From positions 1-64,000 of the forward strand of contig NZ_BOOK01000058.1 of assembly GCF_016863195.1 (NCBI RefSeq): DNA of 64,000 nt, written 5' to 3'. The translations under genes were made by a program, and so were the position numbers. Each line of letters starts with the position of its first letter. The first letter of the stretch is position 1. The notes beneath the pieces are model-generated. The model was not told where the DNA came from. It worked only from the letters and a program-made list of their open reading frames with translations, and searched no databases. Below are positions 27,117 to 41,255 of the stretch, in pieces. The DNA comes from Paraplanobispora takensis (GTDB lineage Bacteria; Actinomycetota; Actinomycetes; Streptosporangiales; Streptosporangiaceae).

Positions 27117-27818
27117 CTAGCTAGGTGAACGTCCGGGGCGCGAAGCCTCGGGAGCATCGGCCATCAAGGCTATCAGCCGATGGCATACGTCCTGGACGGA
27201 CGTGTTCACCAGGGTGAGGTCGAACTCCTTCTCGGCGGCCATCTCGATCCGGCCCGCGGCCAGGCGCCGGGCGATGACGTCCTCCGGCTCGGTGCCGCGG
27301 CCGCGCAGGCGCTTCTCCAGCTCCTCCCAGCTCGGCGGGGCCAGGAAGACCAGCAGCGCCTCCGGCATGGTGGCGCGGACCTGGCGCGCCCCCTGCAGGT
27401 CGATCTCCAGCAGCGTGGGCACCCCGGCGGCGAGCTTCTCCAGGACCGGCGTGCGCGGCGTGCCGTAGCGGTTGCCGGCGAACTCGGCCCACTCCAGGAG
27501 CTCCCCGGAGGCGATGAGGCCGTCGAACTCCTCGTCGCCGGCGAAGAAGTACTCGATCCCGTGGGTCTCCCCCGGGCGGGGCTTCCTGGTGGTCACCGAG
27601 ACCGACAGCCACACCTCGGGGTGTGCCCGCCGAAGCTCGGCGACGACCGTGGACTTGCCGACGCCCGACGGCCCGGACAGGACCGTCAGGCGCCTGCCGG
27701 GCCCGGTGAAGGCCGAGGCCTTCTCCGGGTCTCCGGCCGGAGGAGGGAAGCCACCGGATCCGCTCGCCGCGGTCTCCTGCGGAGCCCGACTCTCGTCGGG
27801 CCGCGACGTTCCGGTCAC
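27117..27818 (-). CDS. gmk: Guanylate kinase
   Basis: Phosphorylates GMP to GDP. The 233-residue chain has the P-loop [13 protein letters not shown] at about residues 47-59, [18 protein letters not shown] for GMP binding, [15 protein letters not shown], and [11 protein letters not shown]. The first 40 residues are Pro/Gly/Ser-rich and not part of the fold; the GTG at 27816-27818 could be too far upstream, but no better ribosome site lies nearer. It is 13 bp before rpoZ and 59 bp after mihF. Confidence 0.93.
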   Translation of the reverse strand: MTGTSRPDESRAPQETAASGSGGFPPPAGDPEKASAFTGPGRRLTVLSGPSGVGKSTVVAELRRAHPEVWLSVSVTTRKPRPGETHGIEYFFAGDEEFDGLIASGELLEWAEFAGNRYGTPRTPVLEKLAAGVPTLLEIDLQGARQVRATMPEALLVFLAPPSWEELEKRLRGRGTEPEDVIARRLAAGRIEMAAEKEFDLTLVNTSVQDVCHRLIALMADAPEASRPGRSPS

Positions 27819-27877
27819 TCCGAACCCCCGTGTTTCTTCCCCGCGATGCGGGCGAACGTGCTGGTACGGAACCGAGA

Positions 27878-28201
27878 CTAGCTCTCGGCTCCGCCGAACT
27901 CACGCTCAAGGGAGGCACGCTGGTTGGCGCCCAGGCCCCGCACGCGACGGGACTCTGCGATGCCCAGTCGCTCCATGAGCTGCTTGGCGCGGACCTTGCC
28001 CACGCCGGGGAGCGATTCCAGAAGGGCCGAAACCTTCATCTTGCCGATGACGTCGTCGGCCTGCCCATCCTTGAGCACCTCGGCCAGAGAGACCGCACCG
28101 TGCTTCAGGCGGTTCTTGACCTCGGCACGCTCTCGGCGGGCCTTTGCAGCCTTCTCTAGGGCTGCGGCGCGCTGCTCAGGGGTAAGGGGAGGAAGAGCCA
28201 C
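27878..28201 (-). CDS. mihF: Actinobacterial integration host factor (IHF)
   Basis: A 107-residue nucleoid-associated DNA-binding protein (sIHF/mIHF family), unrelated to the two-subunit proteobacterial IHF. It has the N-terminal helix [18 protein letters not shown], a basic linker, and the helix-two-turns-helix [19 protein letters not shown] that binds DNA through its backbone, ending [20 protein letters not shown] 28199-28201 has GAGGTGA just upstream. Located next to gmk and pyrF as in streptomycetes and mycobacteria. A TTGCTT-17-TAGTTT promoter lies about 47 bases upstream. Confidence 0.95.
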   Translation of the reverse strand: MALPPLTPEQRAAALEKAAKARRERAEVKNRLKHGAVSLAEVLKDGQADDVIGKMKVSALLESLPGVGKVRAKQLMERLGIAESRRVRGLGANQRASLEREFGGAES

Positions 28202-28247
28202 GCCGGGTCACCTCGAATTTCCTGTCGATGTACTCGGACGGGAAGGG

Positions 28248-28276
28248 AAACTAGCTGGTCATGGCGCTTCAAGCAA
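28248..28276 (-). promoter_or_regulatory. Putative mihF promoter
   Basis: On the minus strand TTGCTT (28271-28276) and TAGTTT (28248-28253) are 17 bp apart, in an interval unusually rich in A/T for this region. It would give a leader of about 40 nt for the mihF-gmk-rpoZ group. Confidence 0.4.
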
Positions 28277-28387
28277 CGTCAAGGCCCATTTCTTCCCAGG
28301 AAAATCCCAGTTCTTCACGCTGTGTGCCCGGCATGTCGCCACCTGTGGATCAAATGACGTTCAACTCAGCGTTCGCAGCGACGTAGA

Positions 28388-29101
28388 TCACACACCCGGG
28401 CGGGCCGCCGCGGAGACCCGGCGGAGCGCCGCGGCGATGCCCGCGGCCGTCGCGCCGGGGTCCGCCGAGCCGGTGATCGGGCGGCCGATCACCAGAAGGT
28501 CGGCCCCGTCGGCGAAGGCGCGTTCCGGGGTCGCCACCCTCGCCTGGTCCTGACTCTCGCTCCCGGCCGGGCGGACCCCGGGAGTGATCAAGGTGATGTC
28601 CCGGCCGACCTCCGCGCGCACCGCGGCCACCTCCTGGGGGGAGCAGACGAGCGCCTGGGCACCCGCCTCCACGGCCAGGACCGCCAGGCGGCGTACGGCG
28701 TCGCCCGGCGGCCCCGCCAGGCCGGTACGCTCCATGTCGGCCTCCGACAGCGACGTCAGGACCGTCACCGCCGCGATCCGGGTGGCGGGGGCCGCGTCCA
28801 CCGCCGCGCGGATCATGGCCGGCCCTCCGGCCGCGTGGACGGTCAGGATGGCGGGCTTGAGCCGTGCCACGGCCTTGGCCGCGCCGGCCACGGTGTTGGG
28901 GATGTCGTGCAGCTTCAGGTCGAGGAACACCTGCACGCCGCTCGCCCCGCGCACCGAGGCGATCACGTCCGGCCCGTAGCGCAGGTACAGCTCCAGCCCC
29001 ACCTTGACGGTGCTGACGTGCGGGGTCACCAGGCTCGCCCAGCGGGCTGCGGTCTCCAGGTCGGGCGCGTCCAGGGCGACGGCGATGGGGGCGGGAGTCA
29101 C
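28388..29101 (-). CDS. pyrF: Orotidine 5'-phosphate decarboxylase
   Basis: The last step of UMP synthesis. The 237-residue TIM barrel begins APIAVALDAPDL and carries the active-site motif FLDLKLHDIPNTV (the D..K..D tetrad residues), followed by HAAGG, TVLTS, ITPGVRP and a phosphate-binding IGRPITG. The GTG start at 29099-29101 overlaps the pyrD stop by 4 bp (GTGA), so translation is coupled. It is the last gene of the pyr operon. Confidence 0.95.
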   Translation of the reverse strand: MTPAPIAVALDAPDLETAARWASLVTPHVSTVKVGLELYLRYGPDVIASVRGASGVQVFLDLKLHDIPNTVAGAAKAVARLKPAILTVHAAGGPAMIRAAVDAAPATRIAAVTVLTSLSEADMERTGLAGPPGDAVRRLAVLAVEAGAQALVCSPQEVAAVRAEVGRDITLITPGVRPAGSESQDQARVATPERAFADGADLLVIGRPITGSADPGATAAGIAAALRRVSAAARPGV

Positions 29102-30072
29102 AGCGGGCTCTCCTCGAAATCCGTGCGGTGCCGGGTGGTCGCCCCCGGCGGGCGGTGGGCCAGCCCGATCACGTCGGCCAGCCGGGTGTATCCCCGCGCC
29201 GCCACGAGCTCCTCCAGCTCGCGCAGGACGCGCAGGCAGGCGTAGGGGTCGTGGAACAGCGCGGTGCCCACAGCGACGGCACAGGCCCCGGCGAGGATGA
29301 ACTCGAAGGCGTCCCTGCCCGTCAGCACGCCTCCCATGCCGATGATGGGCACGGTCGGCAGCGCGGCGCGGACCTGCCACACGCAGCGTACGGCCAGCGG
29401 CCGCACGGCGGGCCCCGACAGCCCCCCGGTGCCCGCGGCGAGCGAGGGGAGCATGGTCTCGGTGTCGATGCTCATGCCGAGCGGATTGTTGATCATCGAC
29501 AGCGCGTCGGCGCCGCCGTCCACGCACGCGCGGGCGACGGTCACGATGTCGGCCGTGTCCGGGGAGAGCTTGGCCACCACCGGCACGTCGTAGCGCATCA
29601 CCGCGCGCACCGAGGCGATCACCTCGGCCGAGGCCGCGCCGTCGCGCGCGAAGACCCGCCCCCGGTCCTCGATGTTGGGGCACGACAGGTTGACCTCCAC
29701 GGCCGCCACGCCGGGGGCGTCGTTGAGCCTGCGGGCCAGCGCGGTGTACTCGGCCACGGTGCCGCCGCCGATGGAGACCACGGTCCTGATGTTGCGCTGG
29801 GCCAGCCAGGGCAGCTCACGCGCCAGGAAGGCGTCCACGCCGGGCCCCTGCAGCCCCACGGCGTTCAGCAGCCCGGAGGGCGTCTCGGCCATCCTGGGGG
29901 TCGGCCGGCCCGCCCTGGGGGCCATCGTGATCGACCGGGTGGTCAGCGCGCCGATCCTGCCCAGGTCGAAGAACTGGGCGAGCTCGGCGCCGGACCCCGC
30001 GCAGCCCGCGGCGGTCACGACCGGGTTGGCCAGCTCCACGTGCCCCAGGTACGTCCGCATGTCAACCGACAT
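29098..30072 (-). CDS. pyrD: Dihydroorotate dehydrogenase B, catalytic subunit
   Basis: Class 1B flavoprotein that oxidises dihydroorotate to orotate with the pyrK subunit. The 324-residue FMN barrel contains LANPVVTAAGCAGSG, VEVNLSCPNIEDRG with the catalytic Cys, AKLSPDT, INNPLGMSID, GLSGPAVRPLA and IGMGGVLTGRDAFEF. ATG 30070-30072 is preceded by GGAGG; a second Met four residues later is less well placed. The start overlaps the end of pyrK by 11 bp and the end overlaps pyrF by 4 bp. Confidence 0.94.
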   Translation of the reverse strand: MSVDMRTYLGHVELANPVVTAAGCAGSGAELAQFFDLGRIGALTTRSITMAPRAGRPTPRMAETPSGLLNAVGLQGPGVDAFLARELPWLAQRNIRTVVSIGGGTVAEYTALARRLNDAPGVAAVEVNLSCPNIEDRGRVFARDGAASAEVIASVRAVMRYDVPVVAKLSPDTADIVTVARACVDGGADALSMINNPLGMSIDTETMLPSLAAGTGGLSGPAVRPLAVRCVWQVRAALPTVPIIGMGGVLTGRDAFEFILAGACAVAVGTALFHDPYACLRVLRELEELVAARGYTRLADVIGLAHRPPGATTRHRTDFEESPL

Positions 30073-30937
30073 TCCGCGATCCTCCGCCGGGCGCTCCGAG
30101 CGCGTCGAACGGGATCGTTCCCACATCGTCGAAGCGGACACGCTCACCCCGGAAGACCGGGCCCTCCACGCACGAGCGCACCATCCGGGTGACCCCGTCG
30201 TCGCCGATGACCGGCAGCACGCACGTCATGCACACGCCGATCCCGCAGGCCATCCGCTCCTCCACGGCCACCTGGACCGGGATGTCGAACTCGACCGCCA
30301 CGTCGGTCACCCCGCGCAGCATCTCCATCGGCCCGCAGGCGTAGACGGCGTCGGCCCGCACGTCGGCGATCACGCCGGGCAGCACGTCGGTCACCCTGCC
30401 GCGCATGCCCAGCGAGCCGTCCTCGGTGGTCAGGGTGGTGGTCTCCCCCATCCTGCGGGCGCGCATCGCGCCGAACACCCGGTCGGCCGAGGCCGCGCCG
30501 AGCACGAAGTCGACGCGGCAGCCGCGCCGCTGGAGGGCGTCGGCGACGGCGAAGAGCATGGCGGAGCCGTACTCGCCGCCGACCATGACGCAGTTGACCG
30601 GGTCCCGCGGCAGCGGGAACGGCCGGCCGAGCGGGCCGACCAGGTCCAGCGTGTCGCGGGCGCGGCGCCCGGCCAGCCAGGCCGTGCCGGGGCCGTTGAC
30701 GGCGAAGACGAACTCCACGGTGCCGCCGTAGTCGGGCTTGACGTCGTGGATGGAGAAGGCGCGGCGCGTCAGCATGGACGTGTGCGGCCCGCCGACGGCC
30801 ACTCCCACGAAGTGGCCGGGGCGGAACCGCTCGACGATGCCGGGCGCGACGACGGTCAGCGCGTGGTAGGCGTCGACCTGCCGCGTCGTCAGCACCGTGC
30901 CCGTGACCTGTACCGGGGTAACAGGCGTCTCCCTCAC
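30062..30937 (-). CDS. pyrK: Dihydroorotate dehydrogenase B, electron transfer subunit
   Basis: Passes electrons from PyrD to NAD. The 291-residue protein has an FAD-binding barrel (FRPGHFVGVAVGG, RRAFSIHD), an NAD-binding half (MVGGEYGSAMLFAVADAL, YACGPMEML) and the C-terminal [2Fe-2S] motif CGIGVCMTC with a further Cys in VRSCVEGPVF. GTG 30935-30937 abuts GGAG, a close ribosome site; no better in-frame start exists. It follows carB, from which it is separated by about 125 bp containing a 49-bp tandem duplication. Confidence 0.93.
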   Translation of the reverse strand: MRETPVTPVQVTGTVLTTRQVDAYHALTVVAPGIVERFRPGHFVGVAVGGPHTSMLTRRAFSIHDVKPDYGGTVEFVFAVNGPGTAWLAGRRARDTLDLVGPLGRPFPLPRDPVNCVMVGGEYGSAMLFAVADALQRRGCRVDFVLGAASADRVFGAMRARRMGETTTLTTEDGSLGMRGRVTDVLPGVIADVRADAVYACGPMEMLRGVTDVAVEFDIPVQVAVEERMACGIGVCMTCVLPVIGDDGVTRMVRSCVEGPVFRGERVRFDDVGTIPFDALGAPGGGSRNVG

Positions 30938-31063
30938 CTCCGCTTGGGGGGCGTCATCCTCTCAACCGCTGTGTCCGTGGTCGCGTTCGGTTCGTCGTTC
31001 ACTCCTCGCCTCAACCGCTGTGTCCGTGGTCGCGTTCGGTTCGTCGTTCACTCCGCGGCCGGC

Positions 31064-34376
<3,313 letters not shown>

Positions 34377-34384
<8 letters not shown>

Positions 34385-35525
34385 CCTTTTCCTCCATCAA
34401 ACGGCAGAAGTCGTCGAACAGGCTCGCCGAGTCGTGCGGGCCGGCCGCGGCCTCGGGGTGGTACTGCACGCTGAAGGCGGGCCGGTCGATCAGCCGCAGG
34501 CCCTCGACGCAGTCGTCGTTGAGGTTGACGTGGCTGACCTCCGCGGGGCCGTACGGCGTCTCGAAGGTCCCCTCCAGCGGCGCCCGCACGGCGAAGCCGT
34601 GGTTGTGCGCGGAGATCTCCACCTTGCCGGTGCGGCGGTCCTGGACCGGCTGGTTGACCCCGCGGTGCCCGTAGCGCAGCTTGTAGGTGCCCAGGCCCAG
34701 GGCCCGGCCGAAGATCTGGTTGCCGAAGCAGATGCCGAAGAACGGCTTGCCGGCGTCCAGCACGCCCCGCAGCGCCGTCACCGCGTCGTCGGCGGTGGCC
34801 GGGTCGCCGGGGCCGTTGGAGAAGAACACGCCGTCGGGGTCGAGCGCGAGGATGTCCTCGGCGGTGGCGGTGGCGGGCAGCACGTGCACCTCGCAGCCGC
34901 GCTCGGCCATCCGGTGCGGGGTCATGGACTTGATGCCCAGGTCCACCGCCGCCACGGTGTACTTCTTCTCGCCCAGGGCGGGGATCACGTACGGCTCGGC
35001 GGCCGAGACCTGCCCGGCCAGGTCGGAGCCCTCCATCGCGGGGCTGCGGCGCACCCGCTCCACCAGCTCCCCGACCGGGGCCAGGGCCTCGCCGGAGAAG
35101 ATGCCGGCGCGCATGGCGCCGCGCTCGCGCAGGTGGCGGGTGAGGGCGCGGGTCCCGGGGGTCGCGATCCCGACGACGCCGTGCTCCTTCAGATAGTCGT
35201 CCAGGGAGCGGTTCGCCCGCCAGTTGGACGAGACGCGGGCGGGCTCCCTGACCACGTATCCGGCCACCCAGACCCGGGAGGACTCGGGGTCCTCGTCGTT
35301 GACGCCGGTGTTGCCGATGTGCGGCGCCGTCATCGCGACGATCTGGCGGTGGTAGGAGGGGTCGGTGAGGGTCTCCTGGTAGCCGGTCATGCCGGTGTTG
35401 AAGACCATCTCGCCGAAGGTCTCACCCTCGGCGCCGTACGGCGTGCCGTGGAAGACGCGGCCGTCCTCCAGCACGAGGACCGCGGTCGCGGCGTGGCCGC
35501 CGTCCCGCTCGCTTCGCTGAGTCAC
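34377..35525 (-). CDS. carA: Carbamoyl-phosphate synthase, small subunit (glutaminase)
   Basis: Releases ammonia from glutamine for CarB. The 382-residue chain starts near [19 protein letters not shown] and has the class I amidotransferase triad in [11 protein letters not shown] (nucleophile Cys) and [10 protein letters not shown] (His, Glu). The GTG at 35523-35525 was chosen because it yields the normal family length; an in-frame ATG at 35582 would add 19 residues, with no ribosome site before it either. The intervening 100 bp include an AT-rich stretch (ATATTTCATACTTTGATAA on the minus strand) that could hold an internal promoter. It overlaps carB by 8 bp. Confidence 0.93.
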
Positions 35526-35627
35526 AGAAACATCCCGATCATCTCGGTCATCGCTTATCAAAGTATGAAATATCCGACGCATGGGCGACGGGCGTCTCCA
35601 CGATGTGGGACGCCCGCGCGCCGGGGA

Positions 35628-36940
35628 TCATGCGAGCTTGCCGTCCAGCACCGTCGGACGGCCGCGCAGGAAGGTGGCCACCACGCGGCCGGGCAGGGCG
35701 CGGCCCTCGTAGGGGGTGTTGCGGCTCTTGGAGGCGTAGGACCACGGGTCCACCTCACGGCGCACGGAGGCGTCGTAGAGGGTGATGTTGGCCGGGGAGC
35801 CCACCGCCAGGGGCAGGCCGTGCCCGGCCAGGCGGCCGATCCGCGCCGGGGCGTACGACATGCGCTCGGCCACGCCGGCCCAGTCGAGCAGGCCGGTCTC
35901 CACCATGGCCTCCTGGACCACCGGCAGGGCCGTCTCCAGGCCGATCATGCCCATCGCCGCCGCGGCCCACTCGGTCTCCTTGTCCTCGACCGGGTGGGGG
36001 GCGTGGTCGGTGGCCACGACGTCGATCGTGCCGTCGGCCAGCGCCTCGCGCAGGGCCTGGACGTCCTCGCGCGTGCGCAGCGGCGGGTTCACCTTGTAGA
36101 TGGGGTTGTAGGCGCCGACCGGGGAGTCCTCGACGAGGTCGTCGGTCAGCAGCAGGTGGTGCGGGGTCACCTCGGCGGTGACGTCCCAGCCCTTGGACTT
36201 GGCCCATCGGATGATCTCCACGGAGCCCGCCGTGGAGACGTGGCAGACGTGCAGGCGGGAGCCGACGTGCGCGGCGAGCAGGCAGTCGCGGGCGATGATC
36301 GCCTCCTCGGCCACCGCGGGCCAGCCGGTCAGGCCGAGCCTGCCGGAGACCGCGCCCTCGTTCATCTGCGCGTCGGCGGTCAGGCGGGGCTCCTGGGCGT
36401 GCTGGGCCACGACGCCGTCGAAGGCCTTGACGTACTCCAGGGCGCGGCGCATCAGCACCGCGTCGGAGACGCACTTGCCGTCGTCGGAGAAGACCCGGAC
36501 GCGGGCGGCGGAGTCGGCCATCGCGCCCAGCTCGGCCAGCCGCTCGCCGGCCAGGCCCTCGGTGACGGCGCCCACCGGCTGCACGTCGCAGTGACCGGCC
36601 TCCTGCCCCAGCCGCCAGACCTGCTCCACGACGCCGGCGGTGTCGGCGACCGGGGAGGTGTTGGCCATGGCGTGCACGGCGGTGTAACCGCCGAGCGCCG
36701 CGGCGCGGGTGCCGCTCTCGACGGTCTCGGCGTCCTCGCGGCCGGGCTCGCGCAGGTGGGTGTGCAGGTCCACCAGGCCGGGCAGCGCGATCAGGCCCCG
36801 GGCGTCGACGGTCTCGTCCCCGGCCAGGTCCTGGCCGATCTCGGCGATGACCCCGTCCCGGATCAGGATGTCGGCGGTCTCGCCGCCGAGGATCGAGGCG
36901 CCCTTGATGACGATGCCCGCCGGGCTGGGACTCACTGGGC

Positions 36941-36944
<4 letters not shown>
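35628..36944 (-). CDS. pyrC: Dihydroorotase
   Basis: Cyclises carbamoyl aspartate to dihydroorotate. The 438-residue class I enzyme has the metal-binding HxH in [19 protein letters not shown], the second-site histidines in HVCHVSTAG and [12 protein letters not shown], and the catalytic Asp in VATDHAPHP. The GTG start at 36942-36944 overlaps the pyrB stop by 4 bp. This class often forms a stable complex with aspartate carbamoyltransferase, which fits the coupling. Confidence 0.95.
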
Positions 36945-38498
<1,554 letters not shown>

Positions 38499-38955
38499 TC
38501 AGCCGCGGCGGAGCCGCTCCGAACCGGGCGATCGCCGCGCGACCTGGACGGACGCCCCCGCCGGACGGCCCGCTTCCCGGCGGGGCCGGCCGCGGCGGGA
38601 ACGGCCGCCGGAGCGGCTCCGCCCGGACGCGATGAATCGCCCTCTGAGAGAGCAGATGACCGATCCTCTCCGGACGATGGTGATAATTCGCCGCACGAGA
38701 GGGAACAAATAAGGCGTTTGAGACGGACCACGCCGGACCGGATTCGGCATCTTTTTTCCAATCAGCTTGACCTTCGGCGCCCGCGGCTTTACCGTCACTG
38801 TCCGTAACCACACGTCGCGGCGTTATGGGGCGAACCCCGACGCTCCGGTCACCGAAGGTGCCTGCCCCGGGTGCCGCCCCGGTGGACGGCGCAGTGGTCG
38901 CGAGGTAGCACAATCAATTGAAAGCAGTACATAAGAGAAGCCGGGGGGCCAAACG
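38499..38955. promoter_or_regulatory. pyrR-bldD divergent region with bldD promoter
   Basis: A long non-coding spacer. On the plus strand TTGACC (38767-38772) and TACCGT (38790-38795) are exactly 17 bp apart and would start the bldD message about 155 nt before its ATG. A GTCACT half-site next to the -10 (38793-38800 region) recalls the TCAC half of BldD boxes, but no full box is evident. The GC-rich part nearer pyrR has two GGAGC(C/G)GCTCC-type inverted repeats (about 38510 and 38610) of unknown role. Confidence 0.5.
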
Positions 38956-39450
38956 ATGCCGTCTGAGTACGCCAAGTCGCTGGGTGCACGACTCCGCGCC
39001 ATCCGCACCCAGCAGGGTCTGTCCCTGCACGGAGTCGAAGAGAAGTCCCGTGGACGGTGGAAGGCGGTCGTCGTCGGCTCCTACGAGCGTGGCGACCGTG
39101 CCGTCACCGTGCAGAAGCTTGCCGAACTGGCCGATTTCTACGGGGTTCCGGTCTCGGAGTTGCTGCCCGGGGGCGCGGCGCCGAGCCCGCTGGGCCCGAC
39201 GCCCAAGCTTGTGATCGACCTTGAGCGCCTTTCCCAGCTCCCCAAGGAGAAGGCCGGTGCGCTCGCCCGCTACGCGGCCACGATCCAGAGCCAGCGTGGC
39301 GACTACAACGGCAAGGTGCTGTCCATCCGCCAGGAGGACCTGCGCTCCCTCGCCGTGATCTACGACAAGTCCCCCAGCGAGCTCACCGAGGAACTCATCA
39401 ACTGGGGCGTCCTCGACCCCGAGGCGCGCCGCGCCGTCGACTCGTTCTGA
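38956..39450 (+). CDS. bldD: Developmental master regulator BldD
   Basis: A 164-residue transcriptional repressor that holds back sporulation genes while c-di-GMP is high. The N-terminal Xre-type helix-turn-helix (LGARLRAIRTQQGLSLHGVEEKS-like, GSYERGDRAVTV) binds DNA. The C-terminal domain carries the c-di-GMP site RXD-X8-RXXD: Arg114-Gly-Asp116 and Arg125-Gln-Glu-Asp128, at the same positions as described for streptomycetes. Both motifs are intact, so it should respond to c-di-GMP. ATG 38956 gives the standard MPSEYAKSLGARL start. The pyr operon is divergent, the usual neighbour. Confidence 0.96.
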   Translation: MPSEYAKSLGARLRAIRTQQGLSLHGVEEKSRGRWKAVVVGSYERGDRAVTVQKLAELADFYGVPVSELLPGGAAPSPLGPTPKLVIDLERLSQLPKEKAGALARYAATIQSQRGDYNGKVLSIRQEDLRSLAVIYDKSPSELTEELINWGVLDPEARRAVDSF

Positions 39451-39585
39451 CGCCGACGCCCGCCCGCGGCAGGACCTGCGGGGCGACCCGCGGGGAAAAC
39501 GTGTTCTCCGTCAAACATCTCCGGTAATCCGCCACCGTAGTCGATCGCTGTGGTAGGAAAAAACAAACATGTCGTTTAACGAGAT

Positions 39586-40791
39586 GTGGTGGAGATGCAC
39601 AGGGGAGAGGATTCTCGCGAGCAATCTCCACCGCGCCGGAAAACACGCGCCCGCGCGCTCGTGACGTCCGCGCGCTCGGCACTGGCCCCCGCTTTCGCCA
39701 GGCTCCTCTCCTCCGTCGAGACGACCGAGATCCAGGCCGTCCTGCGGCTGCTGCCGTTCGTCGTGATGACCGTGGTGGCGCTGCTCGACATCGCCTCAGG
39801 ACCGAACTACGGGCTGCTGCCCCTGCTGGCCCTGGGCCCCGCCTTCGCCAGCGTGGCGTGCGGCCCGGCCCGCACCGCGGTGGTCGGGGCCGTCGCCCTG
39901 GCGCTCTGCCTCGTCCTCGGCCTGTACAACGACGACCTCTGGTCCTCGCGCACCAACATCACGGCCATGGCCGTCCTCGGCGTGACGGTGGCCGCGATCC
40001 TGGCCGGCGCGGGACGGATCCGCCACGAGCGGCAGCTGGCCGACGTCCGCTCGGTGGCCGAGGCCGCTCAACGGGTGCTGCTGCGCCCGGTGCCGCGCCG
40101 GGCGGGGCCGGGGATCGGCGTGGCCGTCTCCTACACCTCCGCCACGGCCGAGGCCCGCATCGGCGGCGACCTGTACGAGGTGGTCACCACCCCGCACGGC
40201 GTCCGCGTCATCGTGGGGGACGTCCAGGGCAAGGGCCTTGAGGCCGTGGAGACCGCCGCGGTGGTGCTCGGCGCCTTCCGTGAGGCCGCCTACGACGAGC
40301 CAGGCCTGCAGGGCGTGGTCACCCGCCTGGAGAACGCGCTGACCCGCGAGCTGTCCGGCGAGCAGTTCGTCACCGCCGTGCTCGCCGAGCTCACCGGGGG
40401 CGACTCCCTGACCATCCTGAACTGCGGCCACCCGCCGCCCCTGGTCCTCACCGCCACCGGAGAGCACCGCTTCGCCGACCCGCCCGAGGAGGCCCTGCCC
40501 CTGGGGATGGGCTCCCTGAAGTCCTCCGACCCGGTGCCCCACCACCTGCCGTTCGAGCCCGGTGACCAGGTGCTGTTCTACACCGACGGCGTCATCGAGG
40601 CCCGCGACGGAACCGGCCGTTTCTACCCCCTGGCCTCCCGCGTCCACCTGCTCGGCGACACCGACCCCCAACTCGCCCTCGACGCCCTCCGCGCCGACCT
40701 CCTCCGCCACGTCGGCCGCCCCCTGGCCGACGACGCCGCCATGCTCCTCCTCCGCCACCGCGCCGCCCGCCCCACCCGCAACGCCGCCTAG
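39586..40791 (+). CDS. Membrane-bound PP2C/SpoIIE-type phosphatase
   Basis: A protein phosphatase of 401 residues. After a basic N-terminus, residues about 50-135 contain four hydrophobic segments (VLRLLPFVVMTVVALLDIA, LLPLLALGPAFASVA, TAVVGAVALALCLVLGLY, AVLGVTVAAILAGA), forming a small membrane domain. The rest is a SpoIIE/PP2C catalytic domain with RIGGDLYEV, VGDVQGKG, NCGHPPPL, YTDGVIEARD and DDAAMLLLR. The family is typically linked to anti-anti-sigma dephosphorylation, but no cognate gene lies beside it. The start is uncertain: GTG 39586, GTG 39589 or ATG 39595. It sits directly behind bldD. Confidence 0.88.
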   Translation: MVEMHRGEDSREQSPPRRKTRARALVTSARSALAPAFARLLSSVETTEIQAVLRLLPFVVMTVVALLDIASGPNYGLLPLLALGPAFASVACGPARTAVVGAVALALCLVLGLYNDDLWSSRTNITAMAVLGVTVAAILAGAGRIRHERQLADVRSVAEAAQRVLLRPVPRRAGPGIGVAVSYTSATAEARIGGDLYEVVTTPHGVRVIVGDVQGKGLEAVETAAVVLGAFREAAYDEPGLQGVVTRLENALTRELSGEQFVTAVLAELTGGDSLTILNCGHPPPLVLTATGEHRFADPPEEALPLGMGSLKSSDPVPHHLPFEPGDQVLFYTDGVIEARDGTGRFYPLASRVHLLGDTDPQLALDALRADLLRHVGRPLADDAAMLLLRHRAARPTRNAA

Positions 40792-40804
40792 CCACGCCGT
40801 GCCC

Positions 40805-40893
40805 GGCGCCGGGTACGGCGCGGATTCACAGCAGGGCTCGGCGCCGGTACGGCGAGGTGTTGGACGGTGGTGGTCGGCGCCTTTCGCACGGCG
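40805..40893 (-). repeat. Dispersed repeat, module B, copy 2
   Basis: The reverse complement aligns with 42441-42530 and 11931-12020, with the three CGCCGTAC/GCCGTGC-n-GGCGCC iterations retained and one extra base near the first. It starts 13 bp after the phosphatase stop codon. Confidence 0.78.
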
Positions 40894-41158
40894 GGCGGCT
40901 TCGGTGGGCGGGCCGGTCTGTCATGGTGGGGGACATGGTCGTGCTGTGCGGGCGGGTGTTCCGGCCGGCCGTCTCAGTTGCTGTCTCGTGCCTTCAGGCC
41001 TCCGGCCTGTCCGGGTGCGCGGGGTTGCGGTCCTTTTTCCACGCCGGCCTGCACACCCGCCCGCGCCGCACTCCTGGCGCTCCGCCGTACCCATGCGGGC
41101 CGTATGGTGCGGGTCTTTCCCGGACGACCGGGGTGCGGTGGGTGGCTGAAGCGCGGGC

Positions 41159-41216
41159 GCGGGGCCGTTCAGGGCGGGGCGCCGTCGCCTTGCGGCCATG
41201 CTGACGGGAAGGAGCG
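41159..41216 (-). repeat. Dispersed repeat, module A, copy 2
   Basis: The reverse complement matches 11859-11916 with a single difference over 58 bp. It lies 40 bp beyond the DUF2332 stop codon, in the same orientation relative to the gene as copy 1 has to the methyltransferase gene. Confidence 0.8.
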
Positions 41217-41255
41217 CATGGCCCATCGTCATAGAGGTGACTGGGCGGAGGCTGC

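Larger units (their letters stand above)
40792..41255. other. Long convergent spacer carrying dispersed repeat copy 2
   Basis: 464 bases between convergent stop codons. Open frames across it have no ribosome site and share peptide-level similarity with other copies only because the DNA is repeated. It contains module B at 40805-40893 and module A at 41159-41216, both inverted relative to copy 1, with about 265 bp between them that has no match elsewhere in the window. Confidence 0.6.

Noticed and set aside
38793-38855. BldD binding box in front of bldD
   Set aside because: TCAC half-sites are present, but no spaced pair matching the AGTGA...TCAC box could be found with confidence.
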